Counted from the first letter of the stretch, positions 41,622-51,111 are shown. The stretch: 64,000 nt of DNA from Deltaproteobacteria bacterium (GCA_013286765.1 JABDFB010000002.1:1-64000); one strand, 5' to 3'. The notes: generated by a model from the sequence alone, not told the origin. Made by a program: numbers and translations.

Positions 41622-44453
41622 ATGCAGCACACCCCGCCTGTCAATAAAGCTATTAGAATGCCTCAGGTGCCTTTGCCCAAGGCGTACGAGCCGGGGCAAT
41701 TCGAGACCCAAATCTACCAATTCTGGGAAGCGAATGATTGCTTTCGAGCTTCCGATAAGAATGCCCAGGGCCAAAAGGCATATTCGATAATGATCCCGCC
41801 ACCTAATGTGACAGGTGTTTTGCACATGGGGCATGCGTTTTTATACACAATTCAAGATATTCTGATTCGCTGGCGCCGGATGCATGGAGATAACGCGCTC
41901 TGGTTGCCAGGAAAAGATCACGCAGGTATTGCGACTCAAACCGTTGTAGAAAGAGCCATTGCCGAAGAAGGCCGGAAACAAACCGGAAAACCCAGGACCC
42001 GACACGATCTTGGTCGCGATAAATTTGTGGCTCGCGCTTGGAAATGGAAAGAGGATCACGGCAATCAAATTACTACTCAAATGCGACGTCTTGGAGCCTC
42101 ACTCGATTGGAGCCGTGAGCGCTTCACTATGGACGAAGGTTTTAACACTGCCGTAAAAAAGGTCTTTTCAACCCTTTATCACGAAGGCCTGATCTACCGA
42201 GGCGAGAGAATTATTAATTGGTGCACCCGCTGCCATACGGCTCTTTCCGACCTCGAAGTAAATCCTACAGATCGCAAAGGATCCCTCTGGCATATTGCCT
42301 ATCGTGTTGTAGACAATGCGGGAAAACCGGTCTTGAATAAAGATAAAACGCCCGCTCAATTAATTATTGCAACGACTCGACCTGAAACGTTCTTAGGAGA
42401 TACGGCAGTAGCTGTTCATCCGGATGACGAGCGATATAAACATCTTCATGGTAAAAAGGCAGTTTTGCCCCTTATCGAAAGAGAAGTGCCGATTATTACC
42501 GATAGCTACGTCGATCTTGAGTTTGGAACTGGCGCTCTCAAGGTCACTCCCGCACACGACTTTAATGACTATGACTTGGGAACTAAACACGCGTTACCCA
42601 CTCTTTCCGTGATGGGTAAGGACGGAAAGATCACATCCGAAGGCGGATCTTACGCGGGTTTGAGTTTTAAAGATGCCCGTGAAAGGATTATTGAAGACCT
42701 CAAAAACGCGGGCCTTTTAGTCAAAGTCGAAGAGCATCTGAACAAAGTCGGACTTTGCTCGAGATGTGAGACCGTAGCTGAGCCGATGATTTCCAAGCAG
42801 TGGTTTGTAAAGATTGAGCCTCTTGCGAAACCAGCTATTGAGGCCGTTGAAACAGGAAAAGTTAAATTCACGCCAAAGAACTGGGAGAAGACGTATTTCG
42901 AATGGATGGTTAATATTCGAGATTGGTGTATTTCTCGGCAACTTTGGTGGGGGCATCAGATCCCGGCTTGGTACTGCCAGCGCTGTAGTGAAGTAGTGGT
43001 CTCTGAAATTACGCCGCAAGAGTGCACGGGCTGTAAGGCTCCGCAGTCTGAGTTAAAACAGGATGAAGATGTTCTAGATACCTGGTTTAGTGCTGCTCTC
43101 TGGCCTTTTGCGACGCTTGGCTGGCCGGAAAATACGGCACCGCTAAAAACGTTCTATCCAAATTCCGTTATGGAAACGGGCTTCGACATTATCTTCTTTT
43201 GGGTGGCGAGAATGATGATGATGGGCATTCATTTTATGAAGGATGTGCCATTCCATAATATCTATTTAAATGCCATGGTTCGGGATGAAAAAGGCGATAA
43301 GATGACCAAGTCGAAAGGCAACGTCATCGATCCACTCAAAGCGATCGAGCAATACGGCGCCGATTCGCTCCGCTTCACGCTGACAATTATGGCCGGCCAG
43401 GGTCGAGACGTGAAGCTCTCTCTCGACCGCGTGGAGGGATATAAGGCGTTCTGTAATAAGTTCTGGAATGCGGTGAAGTTCTTTCACTTACACCACCAGT
43501 CCAATTCAGATTTACCCGAGCCTGCTGGTGGCTTAGAAAAATGGGTGACTGACAATCGCAAAGATCTATGGATTGTTCACCGGTGGATTTTGTCGCGGCT
43601 TCAAGATGTAACCGCAACGGTTGAAAAAGGGCTTGCGGAGTTTGAGCTCAATGTTGCAGTGCAGGCGCTCTACGATTTTATCTGGGGCGAGTTCTGCGAT
43701 TGGTATATTGAATTTTCGAAGTTGCCGCTGCGCGAGGCCGGTTCCGAGCAGCAGCGTGAAGCGCTTACCGTTCTTCGATATATGATCGAGGTTTTATTGC
43801 GATTACTCCATCCGTTTGTTCCTTTCATGTCTGAGGAATTGTGGATGTCGCTGCCGTGGATTCAGCCAGCACAAACAAAAACTCGAAAAATGTTGGACAA
43901 AGATCCGATCTACTCTCTTATGCTCCAACCGTTTCCGAAGGTACAACCGAGTTTTAAAGATAAAGAGGCGGAGAGTGTTCTTGCTGATTTGAAGCAAGTG
44001 ATTCAGGCGCTAAGAAATTTCAGAGGAGAAAATACGATTTCACCAAAAGTCGAGTTCGACGTGCTTTACAGTACCTCCGCAAAGAAAACGGAAGAGCTAG
44101 TGACGACGTATGGCGAGCTACTCAAGACTATGGCGAGGGTAAAACAGTTTCAAAAAGTCGAGCCTGCAAAAAATAGGGAGAAGCGAGTAGCTGTTATTCC
44201 GATTCCCGAGCTCAAATTAGAAATGTGTGTTTCGCTCGAAGGGCTGGTGAATCTGGACGAGGAAGTCAAACGTATCCAGAAAGAACTCGAGAAGATCGCG
44301 AGCGATATCAGTCATGTTGAAAACAAGCTCTCCCAGGAAACTTTTTTGAGTAAAGCTCCGAAGCAATTAGTCGAGAAGGAAACGAAACGTCGAGCGGAGT
44401 TGACCTCTAAGAAGGCAGAGCTAGAAAATTCATTAATGCGCCTAAAGGGCTGA
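41622..44453 (+). CDS. valS: Valyl-tRNA synthetase
   Basis: Class I synthetase charging tRNA-Val. IMIPPPNVTGVLHMGHAF holds the HIGH motif (HMGH), the CP1 editing domain follows (TTRPETFLGDTAVAVHP, then GTGALKVTPAHDFNDYD), KMTKSKGN is the KMSKS loop, and the C-terminus is a Lys/Glu coiled coil as in bacterial ValRS. The start is uncertain: GTG 41541 has an AAGGA before it but adds unlikely hydrophobic residues from a dispersed repeat; ATG 41622 or ATG 41658 (MPQVPLPKAYEP) agree better with family N-termini. Followed by thiN after 25 bases. Confidence 0.95.
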   Translation: MQHTPPVNKAIRMPQVPLPKAYEPGQFETQIYQFWEANDCFRASDKNAQGQKAYSIMIPPPNVTGVLHMGHAFLYTIQDILIRWRRMHGDNALWLPGKDHAGIATQTVVERAIAEEGRKQTGKPRTRHDLGRDKFVARAWKWKEDHGNQITTQMRRLGASLDWSRERFTMDEGFNTAVKKVFSTLYHEGLIYRGERIINWCTRCHTALSDLEVNPTDRKGSLWHIAYRVVDNAGKPVLNKDKTPAQLIIATTRPETFLGDTAVAVHPDDERYKHLHGKKAVLPLIEREVPIITDSYVDLEFGTGALKVTPAHDFNDYDLGTKHALPTLSVMGKDGKITSEGGSYAGLSFKDARERIIEDLKNAGLLVKVEEHLNKVGLCSRCETVAEPMISKQWFVKIEPLAKPAIEAVETGKVKFTPKNWEKTYFEWMVNIRDWCISRQLWWGHQIPAWYCQRCSEVVVSEITPQECTGCKAPQSELKQDEDVLDTWFSAALWPFATLGWPENTAPLKTFYPNSVMETGFDIIFFWVARMMMMGIHFMKDVPFHNIYLNAMVRDEKGDKMTKSKGNVIDPLKAIEQYGADSLRFTLTIMAGQGRDVKLSLDRVEGYKAFCNKFWNAVKFFHLHHQSNSDLPEPAGGLEKWVTDNRKDLWIVHRWILSRLQDVTATVEKGLAEFELNVAVQALYDFIWGEFCDWYIEFSKLPLREAGSEQQREALTVLRYMIEVLLRLLHPFVPFMSEELWMSLPWIQPAQTKTRKMLDKDPIYSLMLQPFPKVQPSFKDKEAESVLADLKQVIQALRNFRGENTISPKVEFDVLYSTSAKKTEELVTTYGELLKTMARVKQFQKVEPAKNREKRVAVIPIPELKLEMCVSLEGLVNLDEEVKRIQKELEKIASDISHVENKLSQETFLSKAPKQLVEKETKRRAELTSKKAELENSLMRLKG

Positions 44454-44478
44454 GAGAAGGGCTAAAAACGGTGGACCT

Positions 44479-45153
44479 ATGACAGGAAAGAAACGAGCCA
44501 TCCTTCTTGGGCCGTCGGTTCAGTCACTCTCAAAGATCAAGCAGATTCTCCAAGACATCAAAATGGATCGAGACTGCGATATTATCGTCGGTATCGACGG
44601 CGGAGTCGACGTCTGGGATAAACTGGGCTACAAACCGCATTTTGGAGTAGGGGACTGGGATAGCCTAAAATCTAAGAAAAGGCTCTCGAGCCTCGCCCAT
44701 ATTACACTACAAAAAGATAAAGATCGAAGTGACCTATTCTTTTCTGCAGTGGCTGCTCTCAATTCGGGCGCAGACGAAATTGTGGCTTTAGGAGTCTCGG
44801 GAGGAAAACGAGCAGATCAGCATCTTGCGATGCTCTTAGATTGTTCTTTTATTTCTTCAGGAGACCTAGGGTTGGTGAAGAGCGTTCGAGTTCTTGGGGA
44901 AGATGCGGATTATTATTTTTTGTCTCCTCGAATCCCAAGGTGGGTAGGGAAGAATCTCAAAGGCAGAACAGCTTCTTTGTTTGCTATGACTGCGAAGGTT
45001 TCGGGTCTCACATTGAAAGGATTTCGTTATACCTTGAAAAATGGAATCCTAATTCCTTCGTCCCACGGAATGAGCAATGTGATTACTGAAACTTCTTGTG
45101 ATGTCCACTTGCGTAATGGCCGCTTATTGGTAATAATGCCCAAAAATGGGTGA
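44479..45153 (+). CDS. thiN: Thiamine pyrophosphokinase
   Basis: Transfers pyrophosphate from ATP to thiamine. 224 residues. GIDGGVDVWDKLGYKPHFGVGDWDSL is the ATP/Mg-binding domain start, LQKDKDRSDLFFSAVAAL the conserved DxxKDxTD-like helix, and LGVSGGKRADQHLAML the GxxGGRxDH-like loop. The C-terminal thiamine-binding domain has VSGLTLKGFRYTL and the final SNVI block. Substitutions in the classic motifs (KDRSD, GGKRADQ) place it in a divergent TPK branch. No TPP riboswitch is visible before it. It lies between valS and the acyltransferase gene and overlaps the latter by 8 bases. Confidence 0.82.
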   Translation: MTGKKRAILLGPSVQSLSKIKQILQDIKMDRDCDIIVGIDGGVDVWDKLGYKPHFGVGDWDSLKSKKRLSSLAHITLQKDKDRSDLFFSAVAALNSGADEIVALGVSGGKRADQHLAMLLDCSFISSGDLGLVKSVRVLGEDADYYFLSPRIPRWVGKNLKGRTASLFAMTAKVSGLTLKGFRYTLKNGILIPSSHGMSNVITETSCDVHLRNGRLLVIMPKNG

Positions 45154-46861
45154 AACAAAATCCAGCCACCCGGCTATTCAATTTAAAACGATTCCTATTG
45201 TTCCGGGGCCCCTTTCGCGTTTGGAGCATATCCGCCCAAGTCTTTTGGAAGATGTGATTCGAAAGACAAAAGAAGAACTCTCTGGGACAGGTCTGGATCT
45301 GCTTTTAGGTGAAGCGCTTTATTCAGAACGCTCCAGACTCCGGTATAGTCGACCTACTATTTTTACACGTGAGCGGTATCAAGGGGATGCTGCACTCTGG
45401 AATTCCATTCAGGCGGGTCTAGTAAAATCGCATGCTGAAGTGGATCGTAAGCTACAGCTGGATCAAGTGATTCGTCACTATGCCGAAGAAATTGGTGGAC
45501 ATTTTGATCCACGAGTCTATCGAATTGCTGTTCGGTCTGTGCCATGGGGTTTTAATTGGCTATTGAATGCTGCTAGCGTGAGACGATTTGTACCGTGGGG
45601 ACTGACAGAATCGCTTAGCTCGCGTCTTAATATCGTAGGTGAAGTACCTGCCCTTAAAAATTTGGCAGGAAAGGGGACAATTCTTCTTGTCCCTACTCAT
45701 CAAAGCAATATAGACAGCGTATTGATTGGCTATGTGATTTATCTCATGTCATTGCCTCCATTCGCTTATGGTGCTGGGCTCAACCTTTTTTCTAATCCGG
45801 TGCTGAGTTTTTTTATGAGTCGTCTGGGTTCTTACACCGTCGATCGTAAAAAGAATAATTTGATCTATAAAACCACGCTCAAAAACTATAGTTCACGCAT
45901 TCTATTAGAAGGGATTCACTCGATTTTCTTTCCTGGTGGAGGGAGGTCCCGCAGCGGAGCGATCGAATCCAAATTGAAACTAGGTTTATTAGGGACCGGA
46001 CTGGCCGCACAAATCGAAGGTATGCAAGCCGGACGGGCTCACTCCAGAGTCTATATTGTTCCAATGGTCGTGAGTTACCATTTTGTTCTAGAGGCAAGTT
46101 CTCTGATAGAAGACTATTTGCAGGAATCAGGGAAGCATCAATACCTCATTAAGAAAGACGAGTTTTGGCAGGCACAAAAACTGTTTAATTTTTTCTGGAA
46201 ATTCTTTTCTTCTCAATCAGATATTACGGTTAGAATTGGAAAACCTCTCGATATCTTCGGGAACTTCGTCGATGAAAATGGAGAATCCCTGGGTCCCAAC
46301 GGTACTATGATTGATCCCGCGCGATGGTTGACAACCGATGGTGAATTAAAGAAACATACGCAACGAGACGTGGAGTATACGCGAGAGATGAGCATTAGGC
46401 TTACCGAGCGTTTTCATAAGGAAAATACTGTTCTCACCTCGCATCTAGTTGCATTTTCATTTTTCGAAGCCCTTCGTAACAAATACCGGGAATTTGACCT
46501 GTTTCGATTCTTGAGATTGTTGCCTGAGCAGAGGATTTTGTTATTCAAGGACTATCTTCCGATTGCAGAGATTTTTCACCGAAAAGTCACTCACCTAGCC
46601 CAACGAGGCCAGCTCTACCTATGTCCTGAGCTTCAAAACTTAGATACAGAGGCGTGGGTGAAAGACGGCATTAGGAAACTAGGTCCTTTTCATGATGCAG
46701 CTGTTGTCAAAGTTCAGGGGGAACTGATTTCTTCTGAGGATTTAAATCTGCTCTATTACTATAGGAATAGATTGGCAGGATTTGGGCTATCACTAACATT
46801 TGATGAGCGAATTTCGAGTTCGCATTTGGGTCAATATGATGCGCACGGATTTTTGGCGTAG
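45146..46861 (+). CDS. PlsB-like glycerol-3-phosphate acyltransferase
   Basis: 571 residues. TLLVPTHQSNIDSVLIGY holds the HxxxxD acyltransferase motif (His185), FMSRLGSYTVDRKK motif II, and SIFFPGGGRSRSGAIESKLKLGLL motif III with the GGxxSR pattern of PlsB/DHAPAT-type enzymes. A family-specific insertion rich in Asp/Gly/Asn follows (FVDENGESLGPNGTMIDP). The next gene, gpsA, makes its substrate glycerol-3-phosphate, and the two overlap by about 25 bases, so both belong to the first steps of phospholipid synthesis. It has no strong membrane helix. Confidence 0.85.
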   Translation: MGETKSSHPAIQFKTIPIVPGPLSRLEHIRPSLLEDVIRKTKEELSGTGLDLLLGEALYSERSRLRYSRPTIFTRERYQGDAALWNSIQAGLVKSHAEVDRKLQLDQVIRHYAEEIGGHFDPRVYRIAVRSVPWGFNWLLNAASVRRFVPWGLTESLSSRLNIVGEVPALKNLAGKGTILLVPTHQSNIDSVLIGYVIYLMSLPPFAYGAGLNLFSNPVLSFFMSRLGSYTVDRKKNNLIYKTTLKNYSSRILLEGIHSIFFPGGGRSRSGAIESKLKLGLLGTGLAAQIEGMQAGRAHSRVYIVPMVVSYHFVLEASSLIEDYLQESGKHQYLIKKDEFWQAQKLFNFFWKFFSSQSDITVRIGKPLDIFGNFVDENGESLGPNGTMIDPARWLTTDGELKKHTQRDVEYTREMSIRLTERFHKENTVLTSHLVAFSFFEALRNKYREFDLFRFLRLLPEQRILLFKDYLPIAEIFHRKVTHLAQRGQLYLCPELQNLDTEAWVKDGIRKLGPFHDAAVVKVQGELISSEDLNLLYYYRNRLAGFGLSLTFDERISSSHLGQYDAHGFLA

Positions 46862-47849
46862 TTCAAAAGTAGCAGTGGTCGGTGGCGGCAGCTGGGGTAC
46901 CGTTCTAGCTCAGCTCGCGTCGCGGAACTGCCGTGAAGTTCGGCTCTGGGTGAGAGACGAAAATCTCGCGCGAACTATTAACTCGACTCGGGTCAATAAG
47001 ACGTACATGCCCGAACTATATTTGAATGAGAATATTCACGCTTTCAGTGCACTGGACCGAGTCTTTCAGGATAACGTGAACGTGATTATCTGGGCGCTTC
47101 CGTCGGGTGTCACTCGGTCGCAGGCTCGTGCTTGTGCGGGGTTTCTGCGCGGGGATGAATTAATTTTGCATGCTACCAAGGGAATTGAAGCCGGAACCAT
47201 GAAGCGAATCTCTGAAATTCTGGTCGATGAACTTCCGGCCCGCAGAGTTGGTATGGTGAGCGGACCCAACCTAGCCCACGAAATTGCAAAAGGACAGCCT
47301 GCCGCGACGACGGTCGCTTCGGCGTTTAACGAAGTATGTGAAGTTGGCCAGTGGCTGCTGACACAAGAGAATTTTAGAATTTACACGGCTAACGATATTG
47401 TCGGGGTCGAGTGGGCGGGAGCGCTGAAAAATATTTTGGCGATTGCATCGGGAGCTCTCGAGGGGATGAGTCTTGGATGGAATACACGAGCACTATTTAT
47501 TACTCGAGGCCTCGTCGAAATGGTTCGGTTTGGCAATGCTATGGGTGCACAGGAGTCGACCTTCTTAACTCTCGCCGGAATTGGTGACCTATTGGCAACC
47601 TGTCTGAGTCCGCTCAGTAGAAATTACCGGGTTGGATTCCGAATCGCAGGTGGTGAAAAACTGGAAAAAATTCTGGAAGATCTAGGCAGCGTCGCTGAAG
47701 GCGTTCCGACGACTTACAGCGTCTGTGAATACGCCACGCTGCGAGGAATTCCCATGCCTATTACAGAAAGTGTGTATCAGCTACTGCGAGGCGAGGTGAC
47801 TGCGTCAGAGGCGCTGAAGAAACTGATGACGCGGCCATCTGTGAGCTAA
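46836..47849 (+). CDS. gpsA: Glycerol-3-phosphate dehydrogenase [NAD(P)+]
   Basis: Reduces dihydroxyacetone phosphate to sn-glycerol-3-phosphate. About 337 residues from ATG 46836 (46839 and 46803 are alternatives). VAVVGGGSWGTVLAQLAS is the NAD loop; WALPSGVTR, TKGIE, VSGPNLAHEIAKGQPAATTVAS and VEWAGALKNILAIASG (with the catalytic Lys) are diagnostic, as is LAGIGDLLATCLSPLSRNYRVG. The start lies inside the PlsB-like gene. The transcript ends at the long inverted repeat at 47863. Confidence 0.94.
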   Translation: MMRTDFWRSSKVAVVGGGSWGTVLAQLASRNCREVRLWVRDENLARTINSTRVNKTYMPELYLNENIHAFSALDRVFQDNVNVIIWALPSGVTRSQARACAGFLRGDELILHATKGIEAGTMKRISEILVDELPARRVGMVSGPNLAHEIAKGQPAATTVASAFNEVCEVGQWLLTQENFRIYTANDIVGVEWAGALKNILAIASGALEGMSLGWNTRALFITRGLVEMVRFGNAMGAQESTFLTLAGIGDLLATCLSPLSRNYRVGFRIAGGEKLEKILEDLGSVAEGVPTTYSVCEYATLRGIPMPITESVYQLLRGEVTASEALKKLMTRPSVS

Positions 47850-47862
47850 GTAATAGAACAGG

Positions 47863-47967
47863 GGAGTTAAACCATCAGACCAGATGTCGGGCGCGCGCAT
47901 CCTGCGCTTGTGCGCGGGCGCCATCCATGGCGCGCACAAGCGCTCACTGGTCTGATGGTTTAACTCC
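47863..47967. repeat. Very long inverted repeat between convergent genes (copy 2)
   Basis: Arms of 21 bases at 47863-47883 and 47947-47967 are perfect reverse complements; pairing extends outward, with an inserted CGGAG-like step, to about 47854 and 47980. Inside is a second perfect stem of 13 bases (47904-47916 with 47931-47943) closing a 14-base loop with CCATCCATGG, the reverse complement of the CCATGGATGG core in copy 1. It separates gpsA from the convergent receiver gene. Confidence 0.82.
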
Positions 47968-47997
47968 GCTCCCCGTTCTACGTCGCGGTTGCTAGCG

Positions 47998-48014
47998 AGT
48001 TGCCTTCGGCAACT
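47998..48014. terminator. Compact hairpin after the long inverted repeat
   Basis: AGTTGCC (47998-48004) pairs with GGCAACT (48008-48014) around TTC. It lies between two convergent genes and could end the minus-strand receiver transcript or the gpsA transcript. No U-tract on either side. Confidence 0.4.
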
Positions 48015-48085
48015 AAGGAAGTGTTAATAAGATAAAAAGGGTATTCCCGATTACTCGTTAGCTGTAATTAACGCATCGCCTATTG

Positions 48086-48133
48086 AGCTGCCGCTAGCAT
48101 AAAGAAGGAATCCCAAAGAAGTCATCGGATACC
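48086..48133. repeat. Dispersed repeat copy B
   Basis: AGCTGCCGCTAGCATA, GAAGGAATC and TCATCGGATACC repeat the sequence at 41496-41557 with a deletion in the middle. It ends three bases before the stop codon of the receiver gene, close to a convergent junction, as the partial copy at 6325 also does. Confidence 0.55.
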
Positions 48134-48135
48134 GT

Positions 48136-48579
48136 TCAATCCGTTTGCTTTGTGGTTGTACGCTTAGGTCCTACCGACAGAAGAAGCCGTTTAATGTGAG
48201 AATCAAGCTCTTGAGGGGTGCAAGGTTTTTCGACTAAGCAATTTGACTTGAGTTTTAAAGCAGCGAGCATCGTTTCGCGGTCTTGTCGACCGGTGAGGAA
48301 CAAAGATGGGAGATCTGGGACGATCGCTCTTAATTCTTTTAAGAGTTTGAAACCATCCATTCCGGGCATTGTGACGTCTAGGACTGCGACATCGACCGGG
48401 AATCGGCGCACCATTTCAAGGGCTTCCTCGCCGTTGCTCGCAATCACGGCACGATACCCCATGTCGTAGAATCTATGCTGCATCGAGTCTAATAATACCT
48501 GATCGTCATCAACGAAAAGAACTGTGACCGAGTCTTTAACCATTTTCTCATTCACCTTGTCCATACCACTCATTTTCAT
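48136..48579 (-). CDS. Single-domain response regulator
   Basis: 147-residue CheY-like receiver. VTVLFVDDDQVLLDS gives the acidic pocket (Asp24, Asp25), Asp68 in VAVLDVTMPGMDG is the phosphorylation site, Thr96 in LFLTGR and Lys118 in VEKP complete the switch residues. About 12 residues precede the domain and a Lys/Thr-rich tail follows. No output domain and no histidine kinase nearby, so it likely acts by protein contact with an unlinked partner. Confidence 0.88.
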   Translation of the reverse strand: MKMSGMDKVNEKMVKDSVTVLFVDDDQVLLDSMQHRFYDMGYRAVIASNGEEALEMVRRFPVDVAVLDVTMPGMDGFKLLKELRAIVPDLPSLFLTGRQDRETMLAALKLKSNCLVEKPCTPQELDSHIKRLLLSVGPKRTTTKQTD

Positions 48580-48711
48580 GCGCTATTCTCTTATTAGTCT
48601 ACAAGACACTGACTGCTGATGTAAACCGGTGAAAAAGCATTCGTTCTTCCGCCCCTTTCTTGGCCCCCTTCCTCCCTTGAATAGTTGCCGCTAAGGAGTT
48701 AAATTCTCACT

Positions 48712-48942
48712 ATGCGTAAATTTCATTTAGATAGAGAAAAATATATTACTCTTATGCAGGCTGAGGGGATCAATGTGGCCCTTACCCGACTGCATCAGGA
48801 CTTAAACGAATGGGAATTTTTGACTTTCGAAGGTGAGGATGGCTATTCACCAGAGCTTTGGGAAGAGTTGAAACAAGTACGGGATTTCTCCCGGGAGTTA
48901 TGGGAACTGTCTCTCAAGAACCAATCGTCAGTTGCAAGCTAA
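48712..48942 (+). CDS. Small acidic protein, function unknown
   Basis: 76 residues, starting at ATG 48712 with AAGGAG about 13 bases upstream. It is rich in Glu, Trp and Leu (NEWEFLTFEGEDGYSPELWEELKQVRDFSRELWELSLK) and predicted to be helical. No known family is recognised. It ends 29 bases inside the convergent lipoprotein gene. Composition and start make it likely to be real. Confidence 0.55.
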   Translation: MRKFHLDREKYITLMQAEGINVALTRLHQDLNEWEFLTFEGEDGYSPELWEELKQVRDFSRELWELSLKNQSSVAS

Positions 48943-49495
48943 GTCCCAACTGAACGCCCCACTGATACATTGTGTCATACAAAATCCCAAATCGTGCCGA
49001 CCATGCCCCGTCCTCCTGAAATCGTCGAAAACGAACCGAAAAAGCGGGATTAAAACGGACGTGTATTGCTTGACTTAGTGTTTCTGACGGACTTTTCTGA
49101 AAACGGTAACTCGGGGCGACCAGGTCGACGCCTAGACCTAGACCAAACGCATTCAGAAACCATAAAATCCCTTCTGCGCCAAACTGAAAATCTAATCTGC
49201 TAAAATCGCTTCCGCCGGCCCATAAAGAGCTCACTCTTGGTCCTACCCAAAAACTATGGCGTGAATTGATAGCAAATAAATAAGCTGCGCCCAACTCAGC
49301 TCCGTAGTTAGACGGATTTACGGATACAAAAGAGCCTCGCAAATCCAGAGAAGAAGCTTGGGCTTCGGGGTCTGCGACAGAAGCTGTGCCGGTATTGGCC
49401 GGTGATTCCGATCTAGCTACGGACGTTGCAGCCTGTGTGGTGGTTGAGCAAGAAAAACAATATAAGGTTAGGGCAAGTAATAAAGCCTTGGCCAT
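48914..49495 (-). CDS. Outer-membrane-like lipoprotein, function unknown
   Basis: 193 residues. The N-terminus MAKALLLALTLYCFSCSTTTQA is a signal peptide with a possible lipobox cysteine (Cys13 or Cys16). After a Ser/Ala/Thr-rich linker, the rest alternates polar and hydrophobic residues (LRGSFVSVNPSNYGAELGAAYLF, SFWVGPRVSSLW, FQFGAEGILWF, LGLGVDLVAPSYRF, WGVQLGLSLQLTI) as in small beta-barrels. No family identified. It starts 2 bases after the RDD gene stop, so they are co-transcribed. Confidence 0.65.
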   Translation of the reverse strand: MAKALLLALTLYCFSCSTTTQAATSVARSESPANTGTASVADPEAQASSLDLRGSFVSVNPSNYGAELGAAYLFAINSRHSFWVGPRVSSLWAGGSDFSRLDFQFGAEGILWFLNAFGLGLGVDLVAPSYRFQKSPSETLSQAIHVRFNPAFSVRFRRFQEDGAWSARFGILYDTMYQWGVQLGLSLQLTIGS

Positions 49496-49497
49496 GG

Positions 49498-50037
49498 CTA
49501 CTCCCGCAGTTCCTCTGCGCTCTGCTGCTGAACCGCTTCATCGCTTTCAGTTTCCTTGTTTCGATAAACGCAGGCTGTTCCCGCAATCAGATCGTGCAGT
49601 CCTCTTTTTTCAGGGTGGAAAGCTACCATCAAGAATCCTGCGCTGAAAATGAAATAGGAAGGGATATAGGCAAGGCACCGAATCAGCGATTGTTTGAACG
49701 TGATCGGCCCACCTGTACTTTCCGAAATTATATAAACTTTGAAAATGCGTTTTCCAATGCTGGTTCCATAAATGGTACCGCCCCAAGTATAGTAGACTAG
49801 CGATAACCCACCTCGGAGGATAACAAGTAGAGCCTGCACGGAAAAAGAACTGAGAGCGCTGAGGAGGTTGAATCCATTTCCATCGGCGCCACGTATAAAT
49901 ATAATTTTGATCCAGTATAGTAGACCTAAGAAGATCAATCCGACGGCACAGCTTGCTATATCCAAGAGACAACTATCGACAAAATCCGCACAGACTCGAA
50001 TCCAAAAACCTGCGTATTTTCTGTTCGCTTTCATCAT
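49498..50037 (-). CDS. RDD family membrane protein
   Basis: 179 residues with three to four membrane helices. YAGFWIRVCADFVDSCLLD holds the Arg and the Asp-Asp-like positions of the RDD family, GTSIGKRIFKVYIISESTGG the conserved loop, and MVAFHPEKRGLHDLIAGTACV the family C-terminus. RDD proteins are of poorly known function; some act in ion transport. The C-terminal tail is Glu/Gln-rich. Co-transcribed with the lipoprotein gene that follows. Confidence 0.85.
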   Translation of the reverse strand: MMKANRKYAGFWIRVCADFVDSCLLDIASCAVGLIFLGLLYWIKIIFIRGADGNGFNLLSALSSFSVQALLVILRGGLSLVYYTWGGTIYGTSIGKRIFKVYIISESTGGPITFKQSLIRCLAYIPSYFIFSAGFLMVAFHPEKRGLHDLIAGTACVYRNKETESDEAVQQQSAEELRE

Positions 50038-50205
50038 ATGTGCCCCTAGCGACCCTCTGTTACTTTAACTTCATCGATTACTGACACCCATCTGTCAACT
50101 CAATTTATTTCCGATTCCCGAATGAGCTGCGTCCAAAGGTGCCCAAAAATGGGGATAAAATAGGCACGGAGATTGCTGATATCGCACCAATAGGGGGCGA
50201 GATCG

Positions 50206-51111
50206 ATGCAACTTTTTCATAAATCGACTCTCATTTTCGTTGCGCCATTCGTTGTGTTTCTTGCTGGAATCAGCATGACAAAGACTAGCATGGGATCGAA
50301 CATGTCAGAAGAGGAATATCAAGAAGCCCTGCAAATTGCTGAAAGAAAAGTCGAAAAGAAGAAAAATCAGGAAATTCAAGCTAACCTGCTTCGCCAATCC
50401 GATTTGTCAGGTTCTTCCGGTTCCCCTTCGGTAAATGCCCTCTCTGCAGAAGCCGTGGCACGGGTATTTGGACGATTCTACCAACCAGGCGATGCTTGGG
50501 ACGTTGCGGTTTGGCAGTATAAGAATGAGCATATTCCAGCCGGAAAATCGCTCGATCACCGCAATGATTCTTCTTATGCGAACGGAACAAATCTCAAAGT
50601 TCAATACCGCGGTCTATTTCATTATGAAATATTGAATGCACCACCGAACGCATCAACACACATACTCATAAAGATCAGTGAGGTACCTGATAACAAAATC
50701 AAATCTGTTGATCCGTCTGTTGCCTTTATAACGCTTACGCTCGACAACCAGTTTAAACAAATTAGGAAAGCATACACGTTCAAAGATTCTGCCCAAAGCG
50801 TCAGAGTCTTCCCCGACGGTATTAGATCCGGAATGACACCGTTGGAATTCTTGCCATTGGATGCACCTGATTTTATTTCAGCGGATAGCGAAAAACCATC
50901 TGCCTCAACTTTGCCGAAATTACCGTCTGCGATTACGAATTTTATGGATGAATTGGGAATTCGTCTAAGCCTCACAGACAGCACCTGGTATGAACAGGAC
51001 GATTTTTTCGGACGACCCATACAGGCATTGTGGAAAAAATCTGAACCTTGGCCGGTACTAATAAAAAACTCATATGGAATTACTGTTCTTGTCCGTAAGA
51101 GATCTTTATGA
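50206..51111 (+). CDS. Exported protein of unknown function
   Basis: 301 residues. MQLFHKSTLIFVAPFVVFLAGISMTK is a signal peptide or membrane anchor, followed by a Glu/Lys coiled-coil segment (SEEEYQEALQIAERKVEKKKNQEIQANLL). The mature domain is mixed, with beta-like stretches (VQYRGLFHYEIL, FITLTLDNQFKQIRKAYTF). No catalytic motif recognised. Start ATG 50206 has GGGGCGAGA just upstream. It overlaps the transglutaminase-like lipoprotein gene by ATGA, so the two likely form one exported unit. Confidence 0.7.
   Translation: MQLFHKSTLIFVAPFVVFLAGISMTKTSMGSNMSEEEYQEALQIAERKVEKKKNQEIQANLLRQSDLSGSSGSPSVNALSAEAVARVFGRFYQPGDAWDVAVWQYKNEHIPAGKSLDHRNDSSYANGTNLKVQYRGLFHYEILNAPPNASTHILIKISEVPDNKIKSVDPSVAFITLTLDNQFKQIRKAYTFKDSAQSVRVFPDGIRSGMTPLEFLPLDAPDFISADSEKPSASTLPKLPSAITNFMDELGIRLSLTDSTWYEQDDFFGRPIQALWKKSEPWPVLIKNSYGITVLVRKRSL

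Noticed and set aside
44454..44478. TPP riboswitch before the thiamine pyrophosphokinase
   Set aside because: Only 25 bases lie between valS and this gene, and no thi-box-like sequence is present.
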